A stretch of DNA of 64,000 nucleotides from Clostridia bacterium (GCA_017937655.1 JAGBDE010000037.1:47340-111339); one strand, 5' to 3'. Positions 24,668 through 33,807 are shown, counted from the first letter of the stretch. The notes: generated by a model from the letters alone, not told the origin. Numbers and translations are program-made.

Positions 24668-24928
24668 TCCTTTCATCACAGTTACCAGCGGCCCCAGCCT
24701 TCCATCCAGCCAGATCCGTATCTGCCACCATTCGCCGCAATGGCTGTGCAGGGCTTCCCGTTCCTCCATCGCTTCCTGCATGGAGCGGAATTTGGCAAGG
24801 TACATTGTTTTACTGCCCGGATCCGGGAACTCCCTTCTATATCTTCTCTCTGGCATTCCTCTCCGCCGGTAAAGCGCCCGCTCTCCGCAGTCGCCTTTTG
24901 CTGGGCTGTAGAGTATATACTTTTTCAC
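24650..24928 (-). CDS. Phage protein of unknown function
   Basis: 92 residues from a GTG at 24928 with GGAGG 7 bases upstream; the GTGA overlaps the methyltransferase stop. VKKYILYSPAKGDCGERALYRRRGMPERRYRREF, MYLAKFRSMQEAMEEREALHSHCGEWWQIRIW. It is rich in Arg and aromatic residues. No family is recognised. It sits between the C5 methyltransferase and the late regulator. Confidence 0.5.
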   Translation of the reverse strand: MKKYILYSPAKGDCGERALYRRRGMPERRYRREFPDPGSKTMYLAKFRSMQEAMEEREALHSHCGEWWQIRIWLDGRLGPLVTVMKGGEKAK

Positions 24929-26577
24929 GCGCTCGCCTCCTTCTGCACACATATCTCTGGCAGGTTCGCCCTCACCAGTGCCGTTGGAACCGGTGGGCAT
25001 ACGCTGTTTCCACAGCGTGCCACCTGTTCCCGCTTGGGGTAAGGCCTGCCATCCGCATCCACGTCAATAATATAGTCTTCCGGGAAGCCCTGCGCCCGGA
25101 AAAGTTCTCTCGGGGTCAGCATCCGCATGCCAATGTCCACAATCTGATAGTCCTGTCCCATCACCTGTACCAATGCCATTCTGTCCTTTGCCGTGGCAGT
25201 AGGCATCGGCTCATTGCAGGCAGAGGCATTCTCCCCGTTGCCGTAGTACTTGGTCAGGAAAGCGTATACTTCCCCAAAATGGTTTGAACCAGTTACCGTG
25301 TTCAGTGGTTCATCCAATCCTTGCCCGTCGCAATGGTTGTTCATCTGGGTAATGTAGGCCGCACATACTGCGTTATGATCTATTGCCGTCACTGTAGGAA
25401 GCGGATCGTTTACATCACTGGCAGGGTTGGTATTGCCACCGCCGTAGTACTTGCTGATAAAAGTGGATACTAAGCCAAATTTGTTTCCCTGAGCCACAAC
25501 CGTCCCCAGCGGCTTCTCAATATCTAAAACCCGAGGCTTTTGTCCCTCGGCTTCTCCGTATCCCATTTGAATCATCGTTGGACTAATCAGCATATGGTGC
25601 CCTCCGGTGGTTATCGTCCCAAGGGGTTCCCTTGCATCCGTTCCCACTGCGTTCTCATTATTGCGCATCATCACAGGAGCCACCAGGCCTGTGCCAAGTT
25701 TCGCTGTGATGGTATCCAGTGGCTTATCAATGCTTTGCCCACGGAATCCTTCTCCCCCGTGGTTCACCTGCACAAGAAAGGGGCGGGGGTTGTTGATCAC
25801 AAACTTCTTCACACCTCTGGCAATTCGTTGCATCGTCTTTTCGGATAGCGGCCTCACGGCCCGTATGCCATACTCTTTTTCTATCTCCTCACTACTTGCG
25901 AATATGGAGGGGCACGGCAGCGAGAAGTCCAGCACATCCGCCACCGGTACCCACGGTTTTTTCAGTCCTGCAGCTACCTCAAGGCTATCCGGATGTGCAT
26001 GGGTTTCTTCCGGCCACACAATGGGTTTTCCGTCGCATCTGGCGATCAGGAACAGCCTTTTCCTGCTGGTAGGTACTCCGTATCCGGCAGCTACCAGCAA
26101 TCTCCACTCCACCTTGTACCCTTGTTTTTCCAGTTGTCGCACAAACCTGTGGAAGGTCTCTCCCTTGTAGCGAGGATCTGGCCGGTCGTTTTCATCCAGC
26201 CTCCCCCAGTCCATAAACTCTTCCACATTTTCCAGCATGATCACCCTGGGCTTTACCGCCTTGGCCCACTTCACTGCCACCCATGCAAGTCCACGTATCT
26301 TCTTGCTTACCGGCTTTCCACCCTTGGCTTTGCTATGGTGTTTGCAATCCGGGCTGAACCAAGCCAGGGCCACCGGGAGGCCTGCACAGGCCTCCCTCGG
26401 GTCAACCTTCCACACGTCTTCGGTGTAGTGCTTGGTCGTAGGGTGGTTTGCCCTGTGCATGGCGATGGCTGCCGGATCGTGATTGATGGCAATATCCACA
26501 CTCCGTCCAATGGCTGCCTCAATTCCCGTGGAAGCTCCTCCGCCTCCGGCGAAGTTGTCCACTACAATCTCACGCAT
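24925..26577 (-). CDS. DNA cytosine-5 methyltransferase with repeated target-recognition region
   Basis: 550 residues from ATG 26577, overlapping the upstream gene by 8 bases. Motif I is VDNFAGGGGASTGIEAA, motif IV is SPDCKHHS with the likely catalytic Cys78, motif VI is ENVEEF, and motif VIII is PTSRKRLFLIA. The C-terminal end has the conserved FRAQGFPEDY and QVARCGNSVCPP. Between about 270 and 470 a unit such as KPLDTITAKLGTGLV, EPLGTITTGGHHMLI, KPLGTVVAQGNKFGLV, DPLPTVTAIDHNAV recurs about six times; it probably forms the DNA recognition domain. It likely modifies phage DNA against host restriction. Confidence 0.88.
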   Translation of the reverse strand: MREIVVDNFAGGGGASTGIEAAIGRSVDIAINHDPAAIAMHRANHPTTKHYTEDVWKVDPREACAGLPVALAWFSPDCKHHSKAKGGKPVSKKIRGLAWVAVKWAKAVKPRVIMLENVEEFMDWGRLDENDRPDPRYKGETFHRFVRQLEKQGYKVEWRLLVAAGYGVPTSRKRLFLIARCDGKPIVWPEETHAHPDSLEVAAGLKKPWVPVADVLDFSLPCPSIFASSEEIEKEYGIRAVRPLSEKTMQRIARGVKKFVINNPRPFLVQVNHGGEGFRGQSIDKPLDTITAKLGTGLVAPVMMRNNENAVGTDAREPLGTITTGGHHMLISPTMIQMGYGEAEGQKPRVLDIEKPLGTVVAQGNKFGLVSTFISKYYGGGNTNPASDVNDPLPTVTAIDHNAVCAAYITQMNNHCDGQGLDEPLNTVTGSNHFGEVYAFLTKYYGNGENASACNEPMPTATAKDRMALVQVMGQDYQIVDIGMRMLTPRELFRAQGFPEDYIIDVDADGRPYPKREQVARCGNSVCPPVPTALVRANLPEICVQKEASA

Positions 26578-29095
26578 GGCATTTCCCCTCCAACAAATCA
26601 AACAGCGTCGGCACATCCCTTTCAGCTTCGGCTTCTTCCAGATACCCCACTCCATCCCGGAAATAATCCGGATTCAGCTCCGTTCCAATGCCGAACCGTC
26701 CATTTTTCACTGCTACATAAGGCACCGTCATCAATCCACCAAACGGATCATAAACTGTTTCACCAGGATTGGAGTACCGGTTAATAAGCCTTTCTACAAT
26801 GTCTATCTGCAACGGGCATACATGTAACTGTTTGCGTTTGTTGCTCTGCTGGGTGTTGAGCGTCCTCATTCGGACAATATCATCCCAGACTTCATCATTC
26901 CAGCTGCCAGGAGCCACAACCATAAAGGTGGCTGGAAGTTTTCCATCCGTGTCCAGCTGTTTGGCCAGCTTAAGGTGTTCTTCATAGCTGTATACTGTGT
27001 TTCTCGAAAACTGCCTGTACACTCGCTGCAAGTCTTTCACCGGAATACTCCCAAGTTCGTCCTTGCATACAATGCGGTCTCCGCTGCTACGCCAATAAGC
27101 ATGTGCATCCAACTGCCACTGGGCACGGGTATATTCCTCCTTTGTTTTTTTCACAGGTTCGTCCGCATAGGCTTTTTCGGTGCTGGTGGGCAGTTTGCGG
27201 AATAGCAAAATATACTCTGGGCAACCCACTCCCATCTTACTTCCATCTTTGCACTGTTCGCTCCATCCCAGCCTATATGTCTGGTTGTTTTCACGCACCA
27301 CATCTGTTACCACCGTAATCATCCCAATATACTGGAATCCGTGCTTCATGTAATGAGCTATTGTCAAAGCGTGAAATGGTTCAATGGTGGACATGCCCTT
27401 GCCAGTAGCATTTCCAAACAGCACTCTGTCCTTCGTGTGACAAGCGTAGATGCGCCCCGGTTTCAACACTCTCAGCAGGTTCGGTGCCAAGTAATCCATT
27501 TGTTCAAAAAATCTGTCCGTATCCTCGTTGTGTCCCAGGTCGTTGTAACTTGGCGTGTATTCATAGTGATTGGAAAACGGTATGCTCGTCAAAATCAAAT
27601 CCACGCTGTTTTCCGGCATGGCAGCAGTCTCAAGTATGGTATCGTTCAGTACCGCCTTGTAATGATTGCCGGTTACCTGTAGGCGGTCAACCCCAATACT
27701 TCTCTCCATCTTTTTCAATACGTTCCTTTCGTTCAAGCCGTATTCTTTTAGCAGAGCACTCATTCTCTTTTGCAACTGATCATGGCGTCCCCACTTTTCT
27801 TGTAATACCCGGAGAATCTCTTCCTCCGCTTCTGTGTAGATGATGTCTATTACCACTTTCTCCTGTTGCAAAAAGCGGTATATCCTATGAATCGCCTGGA
27901 TAAAATCGTTGAACTCATAATCAATCCCGACAAAAATCGCCCGGTGACAGTGCCGCTGGAAATTGCAACCTTGCCCGCTTATCTCCTTTTTTGTGGCAAG
28001 AATGCGGAAGTGCCCATCAGCGAAGTCCATCACGTTTTTTTCGCGGATGTCATAATCCTGTGTACCGTAAACTTCCACAGCCTCCGGTATCTGCCGCTTT
28101 ATTTCCCGGCGTTCGCTTTCCAGGTCGTGCCAAATGATGAAGTGCGCTTCCGGGTCACTTTGAATAATTTCCTTGGCTTTTGCCACTCGAACCTCAACGC
28201 TTTCCCTTTTTACCCGTGCAGCTTCGGTTAGTCCGGCCGCCGCATTAGAAAACAGCTTCACCTGTCCATCTTTCTCAGTAATCACTTTGTCTGGATCCTC
28301 GTGCAATTTGTGGTAACGCACCTCAAGTCCAGGAAGTCTGTAGCCTTCGTCGCTGTATCCAAGGTCGCTTGGCGTCTGGATGAATAACGCCCATGTGCTC
28401 ACCCACAACCAGAACTCTTCCTCCTTGTGAGGATAAATGGTCAGGTTGTTGGCCTTCGTGCTGTCACGCTGGAAAAACCTGGTCAGGGCGTTACCGGTGT
28501 CCATGATCTCCAAATATCCCGCATAATGGATCAATTCTTTGTACCTGTTGGGAGAAGGCGTAGCTGTACAAACCAGCTTATATCCCACTCCCTGGAACTT
28601 ATCCAAAAAGGTTTGATAGGTCTTGCTTCCAAAAGACCTCAGCACACTGGCCTCATCCAGTGAAGTGGCAGTAAAGAATAATGGATCAATATCACCGTCA
28701 CGCACCCGTTCATAATTGGTCAAAACAACTTTGGTTCCCGGGTTTTTTTCAACATATTCTCTTACCTCCTGCATGGTACGCACATAGGCAGGGGCATAAT
28801 TCCATCCGAGCAGCTGTACAGCGTCACGCATAAACTCTTGTTTCACCCCAAGGGGAAGCACAATCAGCGCATAGCCCCCTTTGTGCTCCGTTACCAAACG
28901 GCACCATTCAAGTTGCTGTGCAGTCTTACCCAGCCCAAAGCTTTCAAACAGTGCGCGTTTTCCACCTTTGCACGCCCACAACACCGCATCTCTTTGATGA
29001 GGCAACAAAGCGGGGTTGACTTCTTCGGGCAAAACAGAAAATCCGCTGTCGCTTGCCGAGATAACCTTTTTTCGCAAAAATTCTTGATACGTCAT
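26570..29095 (-). CDS. SNF2-type helicase fused to a DNA N6-adenine/N4-cytosine methyltransferase
   Basis: 841 residues from ATG 29095 (ATGA overlap with the upstream stop). The N-terminal half is a superfamily 2 helicase: FESFGLGKTAQQ (Walker A, 54-58), LDEAS (147-150), VCTATPSPN (motif III), and QAIHRIYR (motif VI, about 400). The C-terminal half is a beta-class methyltransferase: TSIPFSNHYEY in the catalytic (D/N/S)PPY position (503-507) and YDPFGGLMTVPYVAV as the SAM-binding motif near 785. The Pro-to-Ile change in TSIPF is unusual. Helicase-methylase fusions such as P1 DarB protect phage DNA from restriction; the same role is suggested here. Confidence 0.82.
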   Translation of the reverse strand: MTYQEFLRKKVISASDSGFSVLPEEVNPALLPHQRDAVLWACKGGKRALFESFGLGKTAQQLEWCRLVTEHKGGYALIVLPLGVKQEFMRDAVQLLGWNYAPAYVRTMQEVREYVEKNPGTKVVLTNYERVRDGDIDPLFFTATSLDEASVLRSFGSKTYQTFLDKFQGVGYKLVCTATPSPNRYKELIHYAGYLEIMDTGNALTRFFQRDSTKANNLTIYPHKEEEFWLWVSTWALFIQTPSDLGYSDEGYRLPGLEVRYHKLHEDPDKVITEKDGQVKLFSNAAAGLTEAARVKRESVEVRVAKAKEIIQSDPEAHFIIWHDLESERREIKRQIPEAVEVYGTQDYDIREKNVMDFADGHFRILATKKEISGQGCNFQRHCHRAIFVGIDYEFNDFIQAIHRIYRFLQQEKVVIDIIYTEAEEEILRVLQEKWGRHDQLQKRMSALLKEYGLNERNVLKKMERSIGVDRLQVTGNHYKAVLNDTILETAAMPENSVDLILTSIPFSNHYEYTPSYNDLGHNEDTDRFFEQMDYLAPNLLRVLKPGRIYACHTKDRVLFGNATGKGMSTIEPFHALTIAHYMKHGFQYIGMITVVTDVVRENNQTYRLGWSEQCKDGSKMGVGCPEYILLFRKLPTSTEKAYADEPVKKTKEEYTRAQWQLDAHAYWRSSGDRIVCKDELGSIPVKDLQRVYRQFSRNTVYSYEEHLKLAKQLDTDGKLPATFMVVAPGSWNDEVWDDIVRMRTLNTQQSNKRKQLHVCPLQIDIVERLINRYSNPGETVYDPFGGLMTVPYVAVKNGRFGIGTELNPDYFRDGVGYLEEAEAERDVPTLFDLLEGKCHA

Positions 29096-29445
29096 CGCAG
29101 ATGCTCCTTCTGTGCATAGGGCCGTGGCTTCCACCAAAGCATATCCCGCTTGATGTTAATACCGCTTACAGTCCACCCAGGCTTACATTTCATATCCTGC
29201 CAATAAATCAGCGGTTCCGGATTATCACGTGTAATGCCCAGGAACACCGGCACATCCGGCGGGCGATCCGCCACCCTTATCCAGTTGCTTTCTCTCTTTG
29301 CTCTTTGCTCTGCTGCGCGCACATTGTCAATCACAGCCATGACAGCATTCAGATATTCTTTTTCCCGAAGGTGTGTCGTGGGCTTGTCCCTCAGTTCTTC
29401 AAATAAGGCGATCAACGCCTTTCTGCTGATCAGATCATTGTCCAT
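29092..29445 (-). CDS. Phage protein with DUF551-like C-terminus
   Basis: 117 residues. LISRKALIALFEELRDKPTTHLREKEYLNAVMAVIDN then WIRVADRPPDVPVFLGITRDN and WKPRP, the WIPVxxRLP pattern of DUF551. Many phages carry several such proteins in early regions; the function is unknown. It overlaps both neighbours (4 and 11 bases). Confidence 0.65.
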   Translation of the reverse strand: MDNDLISRKALIALFEELRDKPTTHLREKEYLNAVMAVIDNVRAAEQRAKRESNWIRVADRPPDVPVFLGITRDNPEPLIYWQDMKCKPGWTVSGINIKRDMLWWKPRPYAQKEHLR

Positions 29446-30028
29446 GGCTTTGCCCTCCGAAGTGCTCGAGTACTCGGTCGGGATTCCAGCCGCTTTTTAC
29501 CATATGGAACGCTTGGTTGAGCACGTAAGCCGTATCGTATGGAAAGTGTTCTTGGGCATATGGTTCCACCAATGGTTCCAACCGTGCAAGAAAGCCCTCG
29601 TTTGTCAGTGCGGCAATCTGGCTTCGTATCTCATCATAGTTTTTTTCTGATTGCATCCCGGGCAAAACCTCACTGAGGCCCATTCTCAAGTCTTTGGCAA
29701 GCCTTTCCATAACCCTCGTCCGCGCTTCTTCTGTTCTTTCCAATAACTGGTTCAGTTCAAAAACCGGTATCTTTTGGTACTTCGCAAACATCTTCTCAAG
29801 GGTTGCTCCCATGGAGGTTTCCCAGCCATCCAGCAGTGCCAATGCCTCTGCTTGGTTCAGCATCGTCAGGCAGATAGGCATGTACATTTTTTGAGGTAGT
29901 CCATCCCCAAGCCATGCCGGGTTGAGCACGGTATGCCCCATGTCAGTCAGTTTTCTTTCTGCCTGGGCAAATGCAGCCCGTCCTTTATCCGGAAGCCCTG
30001 TCATCTTTCCTGCAATATATACAATCAT
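29435..30028 (-). CDS. DUF4406 (deoxyribosyltransferase-like) phage protein
   Basis: 197 residues. MIVYIAGKMTGLPDKGRAAFAQAERKLTDMGHTVLNPAWLGDG is the start of DUF4406, related to nucleoside 2-deoxyribosyltransferases; MLNQAEALALLDGWETSMGATLE completes the domain near residue 75. A helical extension of ~100 residues follows. It may act on nucleotides or be a sensor. GGAGACACACAA precedes the ATG. Confidence 0.7.
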   Translation of the reverse strand: MIVYIAGKMTGLPDKGRAAFAQAERKLTDMGHTVLNPAWLGDGLPQKMYMPICLTMLNQAEALALLDGWETSMGATLEKMFAKYQKIPVFELNQLLERTEEARTRVMERLAKDLRMGLSEVLPGMQSEKNYDEIRSQIAALTNEGFLARLEPLVEPYAQEHFPYDTAYVLNQAFHMVKSGWNPDRVLEHFGGQSHGQ

Positions 30029-30045
30029 TTGTGTGTCTCCTTTTC

Positions 30046-30717
30046 TCAGTGCCAGCCTTCTGGCTTTTCGCAGCGCTCAAATTCGATGACCCAGACCCAA
30101 GGGTTTGCATCCCAGCCGTACTTGTCGAGGTCGGCGGGCTTGATGGTGCTGTCCCAGAGCGTTTCAAAACGTTCTGCGCTAAAGTCAATCACTCCTGAAG
30201 GGCTCCCCGCACCTACCGCCCTTGTAAATGAAGCGTCAATTCCTTCGGCGTGTACATCGTCAAGAGTTATTTCTCCCAGCCGTTCCACCCACACATCCTT
30301 GACCTGCAGGAAGATGCGGGCCGCCTCCTTGGGCATATGGATGGAAGGCGACCAACGCATCTGGACTTCCTTCCCGTCACGGTAGAATTGTTCATCATCC
30401 GCATAGTTGGCCCGGTACATATAGCGGCCTACATCCTTGCACCACGTTTCCCGCACCCACAGGATGTCGCCCTTGTTGCAAGGCGGCTTCAGCTCACAAA
30501 TGGCCGTAAGTTGCCTTGTCGTGCTTCCATCAAGATGCCTAATCGGCGGCGGCACATCGTTCTGACGCTCGACCAGCTGTGTACCGTATTTGTTGGTGAA
30601 CAATACCAGATCGGTGTTGCTATACTTTTTCTTCACAATCCGCCTCGTCTGCGTCTTCCGTCCTTCCAGAATGGCCTTGACCATCTCGGTGTTGAAAAGA
30701 ATGGGCTTAATCGCCAT
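30046..30717 (-). CDS. ASCH-like phage protein
   Basis: 223 residues. LFNTEMVKAILEGRKTQTRRIVKK, GDILWVRETWC, MRWSPSIHMPKEAARIFLQVKDVWVERLGEIT, and WDANPWVWVIEFERC form a well-known phage protein type with an ASCH/PUA-like core. Such domains bind nucleic acids or modified bases. The role in the phage is unknown. Confidence 0.68.
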   Translation of the reverse strand: MAIKPILFNTEMVKAILEGRKTQTRRIVKKKYSNTDLVLFTNKYGTQLVERQNDVPPPIRHLDGSTTRQLTAICELKPPCNKGDILWVRETWCKDVGRYMYRANYADDEQFYRDGKEVQMRWSPSIHMPKEAARIFLQVKDVWVERLGEITLDDVHAEGIDASFTRAVGAGSPSGVIDFSAERFETLWDSTIKPADLDKYGWDANPWVWVIEFERCEKPEGWH

Positions 30718-30964
30718 CGGTCACCCCTCCGTTCAGCTTGTTCCATACCTCGATATTCTTGTCCCATCCTCCATGTATGCTGTAACATTTCCCCCATCCC
30801 GGTGCATTCCCGCACGAAGGGCAAATATACCGCCCTTGAATGACGGTGTACCCGCCGTCCTGTATCTTGCCGAGCATGACCTTTCGCATTTCCTGCACCG
30901 GCATAGTGCCGCATGTGCAGGGTACCGGGAGCGGAGCTGGTGCCGGGTCTGAAAACCTTCTCAT
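30707..30964 (-). CDS. Zinc-ribbon protein, Lar-like
   Basis: 85 residues from ATG 30964. Two Cys pairs (CTCG and YICPSCG) flank a basic segment; GWDKNIEVWNKLNGG gives the Trp-Asn ending typical of Lar-type restriction alleviation proteins. It overlaps the ASCH-like gene by 11 bases. The antirestriction role is inferred from the fold pattern and from the second Lar-like gene at 31547. Confidence 0.5.
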   Translation of the reverse strand: MRRFSDPAPAPLPVPCTCGTMPVQEMRKVMLGKIQDGGYTVIQGRYICPSCGNAPGWGKCYSIHGGWDKNIEVWNKLNGGVTDGD

Positions 30965-30966
30965 GG

Positions 30967-31560
30967 TCACACCCCATCCCTCTTCGCTTCCGGCTTCGGC
31001 ATCCACCATGCTACCCGGTAATGATTTCCATATTCATCCCGCCAACTGCCATCTGGAAAAAAACGCAACGTTGTCGATTCTTCTGCTCCTTCCTCGCATA
31101 CAAGGTATTCCTTCCCCAGCAGTTCGGCGGTAACACCTGACGGTACTTCGGGTGGATCCTTCTTCATGCTTCGCCATCTGGGCAGCGCATCCAATACCGC
31201 TTTCTTTTTCCGCGAAGCCTGGATGAACAAATGTTTGAACGTATCTTTTGTTTTGGTCATTTTCTCAAGCATTGCCACAGCATGCTCGTGGTCGTTTATT
31301 GCAACCGCACGCTCAGCTTTTACTTGACTGACAGCTTCCAAAACCTCATTCAAAGAGGCGTTTTCCTTGCCGCACAAAGCTTTGCTAACTTGACTGTAAC
31401 TTGTTTCAAGCTGCTGGATGTGGGAGAGCGCATCCCGGGACAATCTCCCTGTGCATGCCACAATGCTATATCCCAGGCCGTCATACGGGCAATGCCCTTT
31501 ACAGTGATCAACTTTGCCACAGCATTCCAGCCCTTTCTTCGTTTCCTCAAGCGTTTTCAT
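30967..31560 (-). CDS. Phage protein with Cys-rich N-terminus
   Basis: 197 residues from ATG 31560 (AGGAGGGG upstream). GLECCGKVDHCKGHCPYDGLG holds five cysteines. A coiled-coil-like helix (IQQLETSYSQVSKAL to VAMLEKMTKTKD) follows, then a short strand-rich end (YLVCEEGAEESTTLRFFPDGSWRDEYGNHYRVAWWMPKP) resembling DUF551 ends. Common in Clostridia phages; function unknown. Confidence 0.55.
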   Translation of the reverse strand: MKTLEETKKGLECCGKVDHCKGHCPYDGLGYSIVACTGRLSRDALSHIQQLETSYSQVSKALCGKENASLNEVLEAVSQVKAERAVAINDHEHAVAMLEKMTKTKDTFKHLFIQASRKKKAVLDALPRWRSMKKDPPEVPSGVTAELLGKEYLVCEEGAEESTTLRFFPDGSWRDEYGNHYRVAWWMPKPEAKRDGV

Positions 31561-31777
31561 TTGTACCCCTCCTGTTCCACGCATCCGCAGCTGATTGCTT
31601 ATCAACAAAAATCATCGTCACATGGTTCACATTGCCAAAGCACATATAGTCGCCAGTGCACCCCACCGTAAACAATGTCCCAAAACAGTTTGCTGGAACT
31701 ATTTCCGCTTTGCTTTTACAAAAAGGACATCTGTCCAGCCAGGGGTCAGAACTGTCCGTCTTCTTTTTGTCAATCAC
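31547..31777 (-). CDS. Restriction alleviation protein, Lar family
   Basis: 76 residues. RCPFCKSKAEIV, a middle VGCTGDYMCFG and SAADAWNRRG form the Lar-type zinc ribbon ending in AWNRR. Lar of Rac prophage eases type I restriction by raising methylation. It lies in a block with two methyltransferase genes. It overlaps dnaB-like and downstream genes by 4 and 14 bases. Confidence 0.7.
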   Translation of the reverse strand: MIDKKKTDSSDPWLDRCPFCKSKAEIVPANCFGTLFTVGCTGDYMCFGNVNHVTMIFVDKQSAADAWNRRGTNENA

Positions 31778-33102
31778 ACGCTTCGTCCTCCCTTTTCCAA
31801 CGAGTAAAACCCCATCTTCTTGGGCGAAAATCCAATGCCGATCGTGCCGATCTTTCCCATTCGCTGCTTGGCCACATCCAGCAGCAGGAAACGTTCTCCT
31901 TGCTTCTGTGCAGACGTGTACCAGCCGTCGTATATATCCGGTGTATCAGGGTCTTGTTCCCCACTTGGCTGCCACATCAGCCACACGTTGTCTGCGTCCT
32001 GTTCAAGGCTGCCGCTGTCTCTCAGGTCACTCAGCTGAGGCCGTTTCACCACGCCCTTCTGCGGACGGGAAAACTGGCTCAGCGCCAGTACCGGTATCTT
32101 GAAGTCCATCGCTATCTCTTTCAATATCCGGCTGATGTACGATACCCGACCGTTATCATTCTGGAATCGTTCGTTTGCCCTCAGGATCTGGATGTAGTCC
32201 ACCACCATCAAATCAATGCTCCGCATGGAGCGTACCTCTCTGCGCACATCCTCAATGGTTGCGGCCTTGAAAGCAAACTCTATCGGCAATCGGCTGAACT
32301 TCGCCGCAGCATCGGATATCGCTACCCATTGCTCCTGATCCATCTTTTTCGCCTGCAGCATCTTTTCAGAGTCAATCCCGCATATGCTGGAAAAAGCTCT
32401 AAGTCCGTACTGGAAGGCGCTCATCTCGCGGGAAATCAAAAGTCCCCGATATCCGTCCTCCGCAGATTTTTTGAGTATGCTTTGGGCAAGGGCGCTTTTG
32501 CCCTGTCCAGTGTAGGCCGCCAGTATCGTCAGTTCGCCTTTTCTCAGGCCGCCCGCCATCATGGTGTTCAGGTCACATAGCGGGGTCTCTATGCTGGGCA
32601 GTTTCCCTTCGGCTATCGTCGCCAGCGTGTCATAGGTCTCACTGGCCACCTGTGCAGCTGTCATCCTGGTGGATGTTCCTCCCGCCATGGCTCTTAGAGC
32701 GTCCATGGCGGTGTCTGCCGCCGCATCTGCACCTTCTGTCCCAAGGCTGTCAATGGTCTGCTCGCAAATGCGCTTTATGGCTCTGCGACGGCTCCTCTCC
32801 CTCACTATCTCGGCGTAATGTTTTGCGTTTGCTGTCGTTGGCACATATCGGATCGCCTCAATCATCAGCATTAGCATTTCTCGATGGGTCTCGGGAGGAA
32901 GTTCGCTCAGCACCGTCTGCGTATCAACGGGGATCCGTTTCGCCCGCAGTCTCATCGCCGCCTGATGGATCGCCGCATATTCCGGGCAGGTGTAGTCCTC
33001 AGGGGTCAGCATGTCCAAAAACGCCATACAGGTGCTGTCCTGCAAAAGGCTTCCCACCACGCTCTTTTCAGCGTTGATGTCCGCAAAATCGTTGGGGGTC
33101 AT
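31774..33102 (-). CDS. Phage replicative DNA helicase, DnaB family
   Basis: 442 residues. The N-terminal domain (AEKSVVGSLLQDSTCMAFLDMLTPEDYTCPEYAAIHQAAM) and the RecA-like motor (LAAYTGQGKSALAQSILKKSA as Walker A, IDLMVVDYIQIL as Walker B, VLALSQFSRPQ, LRDSGSLEQDADNVWLM) are complete. It unwinds DNA at the phage fork. The gene upstream encodes a DnaD-like protein, probably the loader. It shares 4 bases with that gene. Confidence 0.92.
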   Translation of the reverse strand: MTPNDFADINAEKSVVGSLLQDSTCMAFLDMLTPEDYTCPEYAAIHQAAMRLRAKRIPVDTQTVLSELPPETHREMLMLMIEAIRYVPTTANAKHYAEIVRERSRRRAIKRICEQTIDSLGTEGADAAADTAMDALRAMAGGTSTRMTAAQVASETYDTLATIAEGKLPSIETPLCDLNTMMAGGLRKGELTILAAYTGQGKSALAQSILKKSAEDGYRGLLISREMSAFQYGLRAFSSICGIDSEKMLQAKKMDQEQWVAISDAAAKFSRLPIEFAFKAATIEDVRREVRSMRSIDLMVVDYIQILRANERFQNDNGRVSYISRILKEIAMDFKIPVLALSQFSRPQKGVVKRPQLSDLRDSGSLEQDADNVWLMWQPSGEQDPDTPDIYDGWYTSAQKQGERFLLLDVAKQRMGKIGTIGIGFSPKKMGFYSLEKGGRSV

Positions 33103-33794
33103 ATAGCCACCTCCCGCGTCCGCTCCACCACTTCGCCGTCAATCACCACGTTATAGGTTTCTGTCCTTGTGCGCTGGGGCTTGCTTTCTCCACCTTTGGC
33201 TTGACTCACGGTCTTGATTCCTTCACGCAGGAACCGGTTGAGGATCCCGCGCACATATGCCCAGCTACGGTTTCCATGGGCTGCAGCTTCATCCACCGCA
33301 TGGCAGATAAGCTCCATGCTCAGGCCATCCTCCATGTAGGTACGCACTTCTTCCCAGTTTCCTGGTGTCATTCCCCTTATGTTCTTCTCAATGTACGCGG
33401 CACTGCCGCCACCGCTTTCCGTAGAAGGGGGATTAAGGGGGTCGTTATTTTCGTTATTGTCTTCGTCATTGTTATGGCTTTTTTGGCTTTTAGGAAAAAG
33501 CGGTGGGTTTTCTGGATTATCTTCGCTTGCTTTCGGTTTTTTGGGGCGACCACCCTTTGACCCGTTTTCGCTTTGCCGTCGGCTGTAATCTGCCAGGGCT
33601 TGGCGGTCTCTGTCTATCTGCGCCCGGAACACAGGGAAAACGTACTGCTCGTTCCCGGTAAGCTTTGCGGATACATCTTCGCCCGTGGAGGCATATTCCA
33701 CCATGGCGTCAATCAGCCGGCCCTTCTCACCGTCTTTGAGCTTCTCTGTCGCCGTTGTCCAGTCCTGATAGACTTTAACGTAGGTCATTTCCAT
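33099..33794 (-). CDS. DnaD-like replication protein (putative helicase loader)
   Basis: 231 residues. The N-terminal ~95 residues (VKVYQDWTTATEKLKDGEKGRLIDAMVEYASTGED, FPVFRAQIDRDRQALADYSRRQSENGSKGGRPK) are the DUF6291/phage initiator type. An Asn/Asp-rich linker follows, then a DnaD-type C-terminal domain (MELICHAVDEAAAHGNRSWAYVRGILNRFLREGI). It should recruit DnaB to the phage origin. Confidence 0.72.
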   Translation of the reverse strand: MEMTYVKVYQDWTTATEKLKDGEKGRLIDAMVEYASTGEDVSAKLTGNEQYVFPVFRAQIDRDRQALADYSRRQSENGSKGGRPKKPKASEDNPENPPLFPKSQKSHNNDEDNNENNDPLNPPSTESGGGSAAYIEKNIRGMTPGNWEEVRTYMEDGLSMELICHAVDEAAAHGNRSWAYVRGILNRFLREGIKTVSQAKGGESKPQRTRTETYNVVIDGEVVERTREVAI

Positions 33795-33807
33795 GATCTA
33801 CTCCTCC

